Below are positions 43,654-54,512 of a stretch of DNA of 64,000 bases, in pieces. Location of the stretch: assembly GCA_022264855.1 (NCBI GenBank), contig JABYQU010000082.1, positions 21,517 through 85,516 of the forward strand, given 5' to 3'. The notes under the pieces were generated by a model. That model had not been told where the DNA came from. It worked only from the letters and a program-made list of their open reading frames with translations, and did not search any database. Origin of the DNA: Lenzites betulinus. Its lineage: Eukaryota; Basidiomycota; Agaricomycetes; Polyporales; Polyporaceae. Numbering within the stretch: the stretch's first letter is position 1; each line of letters begins with the position of its first letter. The position numbers and the translations under genes are program-made.

Positions 43654-45305
43654 CGCGTGCCTAGATTGCTGAAGTTCACGACGCCGCTGAGGCAGCACAT
43701 ATAAGCAAACATCCCGGACATTACAGCGGATAACTGCCAACTCACTTTATAGTGTGCCCGACGGGTCCTTAGGAGACTTGGCGGGGGATGGTGATCGCGC
43801 GAGCGTTTTGATCGTTCAGGTTGTATCTCGAGTGAGTTTAATAGATACGATAACGACGATGGTGACGTGCGCTATGGACCGCGCTGTATGCGGTTCTACG
43901 GTACAGCTGGTGCACAGGTGACAACGACTGGTGCCGTCTGCGGTCTTCACTGCTTCTTAAGATATGATATGGCTCGTTTCGGAACGACGATAGAACTCGG
44001 CCCCTGCGACGGTGTGCCCACGAGCACCGCCGCACGCAGCTGGGGCCTCGGATAGTTGGGGTACGTGGTTTGCGTCGAGAAGCATCTACAGAAGGAAGAT
44101 ATGAGCACGGTGGGATCATCGAAGCCATTTAAATGAACACCTACTGTCAATAGTCCAGTTCCATCAACTATTACAGGTTGCATCGATATGATCATCGTGG
44201 GTTCTTTCAAGTTCTTCAGGAAGACACTGCTAGAGTTGTACTAGGGTCGGTGCAAATCTCCCACTCCAGCTAGCTCCAGCGGTCACCGGTCACCGGTGAG
44301 CTCGCCCTGTCCTGCCCCGAAGTATATCCCAACATCTCTGCCTCTATATTGGCGTTCATGCGTTCATACCCTGTGAGAATCGGACATATTCGGGGCCATC
44401 TGTCTCGAGTATGAGAGATAACATGCGTGTATCTGCATGTGCAGATATTTGGTGCCATTCTCGACAGATCAGGCGCGCCGCTCTGCGAATGGAGCGCTTT
44501 AACAATGTTATTTGTTCATGTTGCTATAGGCGCTATAAGCTCGTATATAAGAGCACCTCGTATTTATTTTCGCCTGGTGAATCCGCTGTCTCTTTCTTCT
44601 CCTGTTCGCCCCAATGCTAGAGTCGATTCTCCGCCATCCGATGGATGGCACTGTTAAAACTTGATGCTACCCGTCGTCGCGAAGCTTGTCTGCAATAAAG
44701 TCGTGGTGGTATATATTGGTATCTGTTCACTTCCCGCTCGATCCTTCGTCTACAACGATATGGCACCTTTCTGCCCGGGCAGTGCTAATGCATCCACCCT
44801 GCACCGGTTCTGGTGACGTGCCAAGAAGAACGGCATCCGCCGTCTAATCAACGGTCGGATGGGCGGCGTTGAGAAGTGCGGGTCTCGCCATGAGCTCGTC
44901 ACGGTTTCTCGTCGTCCTACATCCCTACGCATACCATACCTCTCCCTCACGCTTCGGTTCGTACTTGTATATACGTGACGGTATAGCAATGGAACGAACA
45001 TCATCTGAATGAACATATGAGTGTTGCGAGCATCAATGTATCGAAGTAATCGCCCAAAGTACGTACAGCTGGAGTAAGAAGTACATTCCTCAACGTTTCT
45101 CGAAGCAAAACATGAATACTTAAGGGAAAGACTGCGGCCGAGTTCTCTAAAGAAAAACATAGAGATGGCGCAACGGTACAAGCTTATGTGTGACATCGCG
45201 TGCACTGAGAAGGAGCGGGGAGTTCATAGATTTCGTTTACTTCTAAGTACTAAGTACTAGTGCACACGCACACGCGCGATGTGTTATAACAGAGCAGCTC
45301 CATGC
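43654..45305. other. Intergenic region without a supported gene
   Basis: About 1.65 kb. Open frames on either strand (for example minus 44750..45205 and 43947..44210) have no domain-like content. A short CACACGCACACGCGCG run lies at 45263-45279. Confidence 0.5.
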
Positions 45306-46754
45306 TCACGCCTTCGCCTCTTCAAGGGCGGGGGTGTCAGCAAGGCTGAGTGCCTGCCAGTCCGCGGGGTAGCGAGGACTCATGGTCTGGTCCGCCTTGA
45401 CAGCGAGGCGGCGGATCTCGTCCACGTCCTCCTGCGAGAGATTCACTTTCAACGACCCGACGTTCTCAAGCATGTTCTGCGGGAATTTTATCTTCTCTCA
45501 GCAAACGGCATGTCGTGGAAGTCTGGGAGTGCAAAGACATACAGGGATGCGCGTCGTGCCCGGGATCGGGATGATGTCATCTCCTTGAGCGAGCATCCAG
45601 GCGAGGGTGACTTGACCCGGAGTGGCGTCGTACTTCTTGGCGATGGCTTGGATGCCGTCCACGACGGCCAGCATCTTCGGGAAGTTTTCCTCCGAGAAGC
45701 GGGGCATGTACAACCTCGCATCATCAGCGGCCAGATCGGCGGGTGACCGCTGCGAGGACGGGATTAGCTAAGAGGCCCGTCGCATCGTGCAGCGGCATGG
45801 GACTTACGATTTTCCCGGTAAGCAAGCCACGGCCAAGGGGCGAGTAGGCTACAACGGTGACCCCGAGCTCGCGGGCAGCCTTCAACAGACCGATCTTCTC
45901 GTCTTCGATGTCGAGAGTGAAGGGCGAGTATTCGACTTGGACGGCAGAAATGGGATGGACTGCGTGTGCACGGCGGAGAGTGGCGGCTGACACTTCGGAA
46001 AGACCGATGTACTTAGTCTTGCCCGCTCTGTAGTCCACGAAACAATCAGTACTAGGCGTGAGAGCAGACGAGGCCGCTGTGCACGTACTTGACTTGGTCG
46101 GCCATGGCACGAACAGTCAGCTAGAAGATCATCGTGTTAGTACGCGCAGTGGTCGCAAGCGCATTGGTGTTACCTCGATGGGCACGAGCGGGTCAGGTCT
46201 GTTTGGAGCAACTGTGAGCATATAATGAGCGCGGTGTATGCTGGCTGGCATACATACCGGTGGAGGTACCAGAGGTCGACGTGGTCAACCCCAAGACGCT
46301 CGAGGGATTTGTCGATGGCCTTAGGAACGTATTCTGGGTCCGCGCAAACCATGCGGTCCGGAAGGTTAGCCCCGAGGCCGAACTTCGTGGCGAGGAAGAT
46401 CTCGTCACGCTTGCCCGTCCTCTTGAACCTGGAAGTATTTCATTGGTTCTCAAAGACACAGCTGGTAAGGTGACGCATGCATACCATTTCCCAATCGATA
46501 CTTCGCTGTCGCCGTAGCAGTCGGCAGTGTCCCAGTTGGTGCATCCGCTCTCGTACAATGCGTCGAGGAGCTGTCAATACCGTAGTCAGTAAGTTTGGCG
46601 CATAGACATTCGACAAAGCCCCGGTCCCCAATGTACATACCTTCATGCGGTCCTCTTCAGAAAGAGTGGTTGAGTAGAACGCAGCGATACCCATCGCGCC
46701 GAAGCCGATGGCGGTAACCTTAGAGTCACCGATCTTGCGGGTTGGGAGAGACAT
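45306..46754 (-). CDS. Aldo/keto reductase, paralogue 1
   Basis: Eight exons on the minus strand (46754..46641, 46570..46485, 46428..46258, 46198..46174, 46120..46089, 46027..45808, 45749..45543, 45476..45306) sum to 341 residues in phase. NADPH-dependent aldo/keto reductases of this YakC/AKR13-like group reduce aldehydes and ketones in the cytosol. The catalytic tetrad is visible: Asp and Tyr in [12 protein letters not shown], Lys in LATKFGLG, His in [36 protein letters not shown] and IPIPGTTR are the cofactor-side motifs. A micro-exon of 25 nt and one of 32 nt occur. A diverged but equally organised paralogue lies at 49298..50734. Confidence 0.9.
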
Positions 46755-46850
46755 GTTGGATAGAGAAGTTGGTGATGAGGGTGGAACTAAAGGTCGTTGC
46801 GTTGGCTGTTGCGCTGGGTGTTGCTTCCATCTCCTGATCTCTAGCCATGC

Positions 46851-46856
46851 TTTATA
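46851..46856 (-). promoter_or_regulatory. TATA box of aldo/keto reductase 1
   Basis: TATAAA on the minus strand, about 97 bp upstream of the start codon at 46754. Confidence 0.5.
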
Positions 46857-47948
46857 CCCTACCTGAGATCAGACAATTGGTCCTGGTACGGAGATAGCAT
46901 CCGATGACTATCGGGGAGCATTCCGGCGACTAAGGGGGCCTCGTCATCATTTCAGCGCGCTGGGCCCGGGTCGACGTTGTTGCATGGACGCGCAAGCGCA
47001 GTCGGTTGTACGGTCGACGGTCTGAGAGCTACCCGACCGGTCAGAATTGGGACACTCGCAAGCGTCAGACTCACCGGCCACTGATGCTAGTACAAAGAAA
47101 TTCTTGACTCAAGATAGCAATTTCCCCTTTCCAGGTTGTACGAACAACGTAAGCCCCACGAGGCTGACACCTCCGCCCGCGACCTACCGATGACTGCCCG
47201 ATGATCGTAGAAGAATGCCATAGACGATTTTGGAAGGCCAACACTGTGCAAGGGCCCGAGGTTCCGTCCTTGTGCTTGCACATTGATACGTCTACCTAGG
47301 GGAGACTATGAAGTTACCACCGCCACCAAATTTACACGAGGGGGGATTTGCATCGCCATCAAGATGTTGGGGCTGTGAAGGATGTTTGCAGTTGACAGTC
47401 ATACCGTTTGGTTGGATGCTCGGAATAGCGTTGCGCACCCGGTCGTTACTGATGGGCGTATTGGATGCATGATCAGGTGTGGTCTCATCTCAGCTTCCGC
47501 TGTAGTGGTCCTCTCCAGCGAGGCCGCCCGGACTATAAGCGCCTAGTAGGATCAGTACACAGTGTCTGCGGATCGTCGGAGTAGCTTGCCATGCTGCTGG
47601 TGGACACATAAGATTTTTGTATCGGCGAGTCGGCACCGTGGATCAAACTCCTTCGCGAGTGGAGCTCATTGGACTCTAAGAATTGCTGCGATGGGTACCG
47701 GCATGCCAGGGCTGGCTATCGGGGGCATCCCGACCGAGCCTGAGGAACCGCGGCAGCATCCCGACCGAGCGCCGCGATAGTACGGCAACGTCCCGACCGA
47801 ACTTCACCAGCGGCGGGACCACCCCGACCGAACTTGTGTAAAGGTTGCTCCTGATTGACTCAGAGAACATAGATGCTATCGGCGCCCTGATTTGCGCGGT
47901 GTCTGCCAGCGTCCGCCATGTGCTGCTGTGCCGGTGTAGTTCTGAGGT
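46857..47948. other. Intergenic region
   Basis: About 1.1 kb between aldo/keto reductase 1 and duplication copy B. No gene seen; it contains the short tandem repeat at 47725-47840. Confidence 0.5.
47725..47840. repeat. About 32-bp imperfect tandem repeat
   Basis: Four units at roughly 32 bp spacing share CCCGACCGA(G/A)C; the rest of each unit is diverged. Confidence 0.6.
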
Positions 47949-48109
47949 ACTTGTATGGCTTGACAAATTTGGAGGAATGCCGGAGGACAATCCGGGGTTA
48001 CTAAGGTGAGTGTGGGTGCTATGCTGAGTATTAGAATGTAAGCTGCACCATCCATCGACAAAGTCCCGAGGTTGCTACGAATGTCTTTACATACAGAGAT
48101 GGCTCACTG

Positions 48110-48270
48110 ACCGTCGCTACACCTTCGGAGATCAGGTTGGTGGATTTGCCAAGCACGCTTTGTAGTCATTCGATTCAGTTCTAGTCCTTAACGTTGTGCG
48201 GCTTCACGCGGTCGAGTTTGGCCTGGAGAGCATGCGCCGCTTCAAGCTTGCTTGAGCTTGGGAAATCCAT
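48110..48270 (-). pseudogene. Sos7-like first-exon remnant, copy B
   Basis: An ATG at 48270 opens a frame with SSSKLEAAHALQAKLDRVK parallel to intact Sos7, but TAG at 48181-48183 stops it after 29 codons. The same TAG, at the same site, is in copy A, showing common descent. Confidence 0.75.
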
Positions 48271-48644
48271 ACAAATGAGTAACGTGGCATGTATAAACGG
48301 TTTTCAAGACGTAGCAAGGTAAGGTTAGCGACGAGGAGGCAAGAGGCGGGCGGAAGGCCGTCGACGTTCTGGTTCAAACGACACGAGATGTACAACACAC
48401 GTGACCGCGTCGAATGCCCGTTCCGAGAACGCTGGGGGCTTCACTCTCAGCTCCTTAGCAGGCATATACGCGGATCATCATATTTTCAGAAGTTTCAAGG
48501 CCGAAACTAGTACACAAGATTGCCCGAACTCCGAGACTCCACCATTATCGACTAGCACCAACCGCGACCTCCGACAGCGCGCCATCCACTCTCCCCACCA
48601 AGTTCTCTACGAGGCTACCCATCAACCGGTCACCGTGCCATAGC

Positions 48645-48983
48645 CTAGTTCCACTGCGCCACCAGATACTCGTTCTGCGTCTCCGGGTCGATGACATACA
48701 GCTGAATCTTGTGCGTCTGCTCGATCCCGTGTCCCTCGTTGTACTCCAGCAGGTTCACCTTCTGCGAGCCGTCCGTGGCTACCGAGTGCGACGGCACGAT
48801 GCCGAGGTCCTTGTCGTCCATGCGTACGCGGTACACGTACTCTTTGTCTTTAAGCACGCGCGGGAAGACGACGCAGTCGATGTAGTGGCTCGGCAAGCCG
48901 CGCTCCCAGCGCGGCATGTAGTCGATGTGCACAGTCTTGACCGTAGAGGCGAGGAACAGGAGCATGTTGCGTTGGGCGGACAT
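48645..48983 (-). CDS. 112-residue orphan protein, copy B
   Basis: Intact single-exon paralogue of 34114..34452 with the same length and ends ([20 protein letters not shown] ... NEYLVAQWN) and about a dozen substitutions (for example T-to-M after HIDY, R-to-C in YIDCVVF). No family recognised. It lies divergently upstream of the truncated Sos7 piece, as in the other two copies, and thus probably keeps the original bidirectional promoter region. A minus-strand call is preferred over the overlapping plus-strand open frame because only the minus product is conserved between copies. Confidence 0.6.
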   Translation of the reverse strand: MSAQRNMLLFLASTVKTVHIDYMPRWERGLPSHYIDCVVFPRVLKDKEYVYRVRMDDKDLGIVPSHSVATDGSQKVNLLEYNEGHGIEQTHKIQLYVIDPETQNEYLVAQWN

Positions 48984-49297
48984 GTTGTCTGGGGTGCGTG
49001 CTCGTGTGCGAATAGGGTAGGGGCGAGCAGCGAGTTGGACCATGAATGTTGGACGCCGGGCCGTCTCGTCCCACCACCGCCTCTTTGACGTGTTGTATAG
49101 TCAGAAATACATCCAGTGAAGCCGCTTCGGATAGCGCTTTACGATACGTCCAGATAGAAGAGCCTTAGGTGCAATAAAGACCGCCGCTAAGGGAATTATT
49201 CTGAATCGACGACTACAGTACAGTTCTCCCAAATGGTCATCGCGGCCCTGTGGAAGCTTCCGGAGTGATACACGCGGCACTAGCCTGCCAAATATAC

Positions 49298-50734
49298 CTA
49301 GTTCCCCTCTTGCAAAGGAGGCGTGTCTACCATACTGAGCGCCTGCCACTGCGCGGGGTAACGGGGTCCAATGGTTTGGTCCGCCACCACGGCTAGCCGC
49401 CGGATCTCATCCACGTCCTCAGGCGAAAGCTTCACCTTCAGCGCCGCCATATTCTCCTGCAGGTTCTGCAATGAAGAGCTCAGCGCTCAGCTTCCACCTC
49501 CGGGTGGAGGGATAGGAGGTGGGGGACGCACGGGAATACGTGTAGTCCCCGGAATGGGGATGATGTCGTCTCCTTGAGCGAGGAGCCAGGCGAGCGTGAC
49601 CTGACCCGGGGTGGCATCGTATTTCTTTGCAACAGCGTGTATGCCGTCGACGACGCTGATGACCTTCGGGAAGTTCTCCTCGGAGAAACGGGGGAGCTGA
49701 AGCCGCACGTCGCCCTCACCCAAATCCTCACGGACACGCTGCAATATATTCGGGGTCAGCGCCGGCGAATGGCCACAAAGATGCCAAACTTACGATCCCG
49801 CCGGTGAGCAAGCCGCGGCCGAGGGGCGAGTACGCGACGACAGCAACGCCGAGTTCGCGCGCCGTCTTCAACAGCGCGATCTTGTCGTCCTCGATGTCGA
49901 GCGTGAACGGCGAATATTCGACCTGAATGGCCGCGACGGGGTGCACGGCATGCGCGCGGCGCAGTGTAGCTGCCGAAATTTCGGAGAGGCCGAGATACTT
50001 GACTTTCCCGGCTCTACAACCGGTAGTTAGTAGGTGTTCTCGCGAAGTTAGTTCAAAGCCAGCTTACTTGACTTGCTCGGCCATCGCGCGAACAGTCAGC
50101 TATGACGGAAAAATTAGCATCACGATGAACCTTCAGGTTGCGCTCGGTCGGTTAATACCTCGATAGGTACAGTCGGGTCAGGGCTTGGAGAGGTCCATCA
50201 TCAGGACCGTAATTTGGACACTAGGACGAACCATACGGAACTTACCGGTGGAGATAATAAAGGTCCACATAATCCACGCCGAGTCGTCCGAGCGACTTGT
50301 CGAGCGCCTTCGGGACATATTCCGGGTCGGCACAGACCATGCGTCCCGGGATGCCAGCGGCGAGACCGAATTTCGTCGCAAGGAAAATCTCACTCCTTTT
50401 CCCCGTCTTCTTGAGCCTGCGAGCGATAACGTGAGGTGTGCATAGTGCAAACGCGCTCGGAAGAGATGTCTGACCATTTACCGATGGAGACTTCACTGTC
50501 GTTGTATGCGTCCGCGGTGTCCCAGTTGGTGCAGCCGCTCTCGTACACGGCGTCGAGAAGCTGTTGATGTGTGTTCAATATCGGGGACAACGAAAAGCAG
50601 ATCATGGGATTTATACGCACCGTCATGCGTTCCTCTTCAGGGATGGTAGTGGCATAGAAAGCAGCTATGCCCATAGCACCGAAACCAATCGCGGTGACAT
50701 TCGAGTTGCCGATCTTGCGTGTTGGGAGAGACAT
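49298..50734 (-). CDS. Aldo/keto reductase, paralogue 2
   Basis: Eight exons with the same exon pattern as paralogue 1; key junctions ([37 protein letters not shown]) were checked and keep frame. The ATG at 50734 begins [19 protein letters not shown]; the product ends at TAG 49298-49300 after [12 protein letters not shown]. Tetrad residues are present in [20 protein letters not shown] and VDLYYLHR. Same presumed reaction as paralogue 1. The two genes flank the segmental duplication copies, so the whole block [reductase - Sos7 - orphan] appears tandemly duplicated, with Sos7 kept only in the second unit. Confidence 0.88.
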
Positions 50735-50805
50735 GGTGACTGCTTGGATGAGCTTGTTTAGTTGACTTTTTGTGTGTTTCTGCTTTAATGAATACTCCTT
50801 CCATA

Positions 50806-50812
50806 TTTTATA
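50806..50812 (-). promoter_or_regulatory. TATA box of aldo/keto reductase 2
   Basis: TATAAAA on the minus strand, about 72 bp upstream of the ATG at 50734. Confidence 0.5.
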
Positions 50813-51399
50813 TCTCCACACGAGGAGCGTCTACTCGAGACACGGAGATAGCACTCGATGTCTGTCGCAGAGCGCGCACCGCCGAGGCACCTCGTAATCG
50901 TCTGGAGTTGCGGCTTGCGAGAGCATCCCCAAGCGAAGAGACTCGCATGCCGTCAACCCGCCCGTCCCCGGTCGGATGTGAAAGTATGCCCGCTGAAAGT
51001 CATCCATGCGGCATGATCTTCACACTTCAACACGACGAAGTACAACCGTGGTGCCTATATATAGTCAGTTCTTCTTCAGAAATATCGGATCGTTATGGCG
51101 GATGACTGAGTGGTCTCGCACCGCGGCAGCTGATAGCATGATTATGTTTGAGATCGAGAAGTCGTGCAACCTGCAGTATGTCAGTCGGTTGCTTGATCAG
51201 CATATGCTCTCGTGCAGTGTTAAGCGGACGCACTATACCCAGCGACATCAATAGGCAGGACACATGATTTCATACGGAATCTTTCAGCTTCTCGCGCATC
51301 TGGATAGAAGCCCAAGGACGGACAAAGCCTCACTGGTGCCTCAAGGTTGTCATCACGGTATCGTACAACCAGTATAACAAGGTGGTGAATAAGCTACGA
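50813..51399. other. Intergenic region
   Basis: About 590 bp between aldo/keto reductase 2 and the 3' end of the Sos7-like gene; nothing else seen. Confidence 0.5.
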
Positions 51400-52649
51400 T
51401 CAGACACCTGCTCGCGCCCTCGCGAGCACGGCAGCGATGAGCCCTGGTACATCATTTGCTTGTACATGCGCACCGACTACGTCACCGATGTCTTCCACGA
51501 GGCCTTCCACATGCGCATCCGCCAATTGTCTCGAGTTGGGCACAAAGAGGAGTTGAATAAAGATGTTTCTGCGCTCGCTGATCCCTCGTGGCGTGACCGC
51601 GTACGAAAGGTGCAACTCGTTCTCCGACTCTGAATGTGAGGTCTCCAGAGAGACCAATACACGGTACAGCGCAAGCGATGCCGTGTACCTGGAACGCCGC
51701 GTGAGTCGTATAGATCTATACATCAAAGCAGAGACGGGTACTGACCAGTCGTACAGACCCACCACACGCCCATCCTGTACCTCGTCCTGCCCTGCCTTGA
51801 CGGTCTTCTCGAGATCGGCCCGCTCCACCCGCAGTCGCTCGACCTCCCGCGCCCGCGCCTTGACACGATCCTTAACATCGTCAACCTGGGCATTCACACT
51901 TTGTAGCTCATCGTCGAGCTCTTGCATCTCCGCCACTTGCGCGTCTAGCTGCGCATTCGCCGCAGGGATCGTGAGACGCGGATGAGGGTGTGCTTGGCGC
52001 AGTCGGGTGAGCGTCAGGCGCGCGTCGAGGATCTTGCTTTCGAGCGTGGCAGCCTCCTGTGTGAGTGCGCGTGCTCTATTGTAATCTAGCATGGCGTAAC
52101 GGCGCCGCGAGAGTTAGCAAAGGAGATATGTGCACACGCAACGAACACAAACGCACCCTGTTCGACGAGCGGAGCAAACGTCCGCACGTCGCTGTACTTC
52201 TCCGCCAGGCGCGCCTTGGCGGCAGACAGAACCTCCTTCTTCTTGTCGTTCTCGATACGCAGCAGCTCGTTGTCCTCTGCGTTGATGTTCGGCGCCTCGT
52301 CGCTCACGATAGTCTTGATGTACTGGTCCTTCGCCTTCTGCTCGAGATACTGAAATTTCAAGTTGCGCAGAAACGCCTGCAAGTACACAGCATTCCCGCA
52401 TAAGGTCGATAAAACTAGCCGAGGAGGGAGACGGAAAGAGCGTACGATCTGCGACGCAACTTCTACAGCGACGATAGCTGGATCCGTCGTACCCGCAACG
52501 CCCTCAGAGATCAGTCCTGGGTCTTTTGCGAGCGCGCCTTGGAGGGTGTCGAATCGTTTCTGGTCCTCAACGATGTGCAGCTTCACGTCGTCGAGCTTGG
52601 CTTGCAGCGCACGCGCTGCTTCCAGTTTGCTTGAGTTTGGAATATCCAT
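51400..52649 (-). CDS. Sos7-like kinetochore coiled-coil protein
   Basis: Four exons (52649..52446, 52376..52157, 52085..51746, 51688..51400) give 350 residues in phase. The middle is strongly coiled-coil (FLRNLKFQYLEQKAKDQYIK, NDKKKEVLSAAKARLAEKY, then heptads from TLESKILDARLTLTRLRQ to DVKDRVKARAREVERLRVER). The C-terminal part (ASLALYRVLVSLETSHSESE, NELHLSYAV, FVPNSRQLADAHVEGL, DIGDVVGAHVQANDVPGLI) is globular. This layout matches fungal Sos7, the partner of the Spc7/Knl1 kinetochore protein in chromosome segregation. The assignment rests on the FRFxYLExKxKxxYIK-like block and coiled-coil order as I know them, not on a search. It is the only full-length copy in the window; two truncated copies exist at 33.6 and 48.2 kb. 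Confidence 0.65.
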
Positions 52650-54060
52650 AGGAACAAGTATGACGGCGTGTATAATACGTTCTAAAGACGTGGCGAAGTA
52701 AGGATATAAGCGAGGAAGCAAAGGGCGGGATTGGGCGGGCGGAGGGTCGTCGACGTTCGGGTTCAAGACGCGACGCGCACGGAAGCGCACGCGAGATGTA
52801 TAACACACGTGACCGCGTCGAACATCCTTAAAGCAATGAAGGTGATTACGATACTGGTACTGCTTTCGATGCTGAACTAGCACTCCCAACTCGCTCGATA
52901 ACGGTGCGTATACACAGTTCTTCAAAGCTTCAAAACTACGGAGTACATGCGATCGCAGAGATTCCACTACATCATCAAACAGCACTAACCCCAGCTCCGA
53001 CTCGGACAGTGTCGCCCCATCCGACCCAAAGTGCTCTCCGCCAGTATCTCTTAGAAGCTACTCATAACCACGCCCTAGCCTAGTTCCACTGCGCCACAAG
53101 ATACTCGTTCTGCGTCTCCGCGTCGACGACATACACCCGAATCTTGCGCGCCTGCTCGACCCCATACCCCTTGTTGTACTCCAGCAAGTTCACGGTCTGC
53201 GAGCCGTCCGCGGCGACAGCGTACAGCCGCACGACGCCGAGGTCCGTGTCGTCCACGCGCACGCGGTACGCGTAGTGCCCGTCCGTGAGCACGCGCGGGC
53301 GCGGTCGATGTAGTTGCTCGGCGAGCCGCGCTCCCAGCGCGGCGTGTAGTCGATGTGCACAGTCTTGACCGTAGAGGCGAGGTACAGGAGCATGTGGGTT
53401 TGAGCGGGCATGGTGCGTGGCGGGGTTGTCTGTCACTTTGTGGGATGGGGCGTATGAGGGCTGGCGGGTGGTGCGCGTCAGGCGAAGGTACGTACGTGCA
53501 CGTGGAGGGATTAATTGGGGCATACCTGGATGGTTGTTCGAGAGGATCAGAGGGACTGTCGAAGCTGAGGCTGATGGGTTTCATGAGCAGTCTTTTATAC
53601 CGTTTATTGATGCGAAGGTTGCTAGTCACCAGGCCGGGAGGCCGTCATCCAGTCCCTCTGAACGTGGCGCGTGCTCAACGTTCCATGCAAGTCCCGACGG
53701 CAGACGCCGTCGAGCAGACACCTGTATATGCTTGAGAACCGGGGTCAACTAGAGTATCCCGACAACCGCGGAGAACTTGGTACCACAACTCAATTGCGTA
53801 GCACGTGCACGGGTAGTCCTCGCAGCTTCCCAGCACGTCTAGTAGAGCCGGGGGGAGTTTGAGCGAGTGTTTCGTTGCACGACATAGGTCGTATAGGAAA
53901 AGGTCGGGCATAAATGCCGAACGGAGATGTTGCATCGCCGGGGCGCGGCGTTGGGAGCATGACTAGACACCATGGAGGAGGACTTCTCAATACACAAGAG
54001 CGAGACGTTTGACGCGTTGAGAGAAAGGAATAACGGTCGGACATGTAAAAGACAACTCAC
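52560..54060. repeat. Segmental duplication copy C
   Basis: Homologous to copy A along its length (Sos7 5' end, spacer, orphan gene, and the downstream part matching 34780-35070). It is contiguous with the intact Sos7 gene and is therefore the likely ancestral location. Confidence 0.75.
53080..53411 (-). pseudogene. 112-residue orphan, copy C, 7-nt deletion
   Basis: Starts [20 protein letters not shown] and ends NEYLVAQWN like its paralogues, but after SNYIDR seven nucleotides are missing relative to copies A and B (AAGACGA on the plus strand, absent at about 53300), shifting the frame. The downstream frame remains recognisable ([22 protein letters not shown]). The lesion is young, since no other stop is seen. 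Confidence 0.75.
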
Positions 54061-54512
54061 CGGACACCGTGTACGTACATCCGGATACTCGTCTGCGCCG
54101 GCGGAAACCTTCCTTGATCCAAATCGTTATATTACAGTACTCAAATCCCGGTAATCACCAATCATGCTGGATTGGTTTTCAATGAACAGCGCCATGGATA
54201 TGTCTGTACCTACGAGTAATAGTCGATGTGTCTCTGTATCTTTTGTGGTCGCGGTTCTCGCAGCACGGCAGTCGAGGCCTCTACAAATCAGCGTTGTAAA
54301 CTCTACGGGAGTGGAGTAGGCGAGGCATAGGGAGGGCAACTGGCGACCGCGGGGCGAATTTGTACAACAACGATGACTTCATCACTCGCGCTGAGTCCGA
54401 CACGCAGGGCATCCGGTTGTTGAAGGATTGAGCTATTCATGGAGTCAGACTATGGTGTATGCGGATGAGCAGAGAAGTTATGTGGAGACTGAAAGGACCG
54501 CAGTTCGGAATC
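53412..54512. other. Intergenic region between orphan copy C and the gypsy element
   Basis: About 1.1 kb; the first half belongs to duplication copy C. Nothing gene-like was recognised. Confidence 0.5.

Larger units (their letters stand above)
47949..49060. repeat. Segmental duplication copy B
   Basis: Same arrangement as copy A (33390-35070): about 150 bp shared non-coding sequence, a Sos7 exon-1 remnant, spacer and the intact 112-residue orphan gene. It breaks off near 49030, just after the orphan start region. Confidence 0.8.

Noticed and set aside
48711..49088. Plus-strand open frame over orphan copy B (also at 33877-34635)
   Set aside because: Antisense of a gene whose minus-strand product is conserved among three copies.
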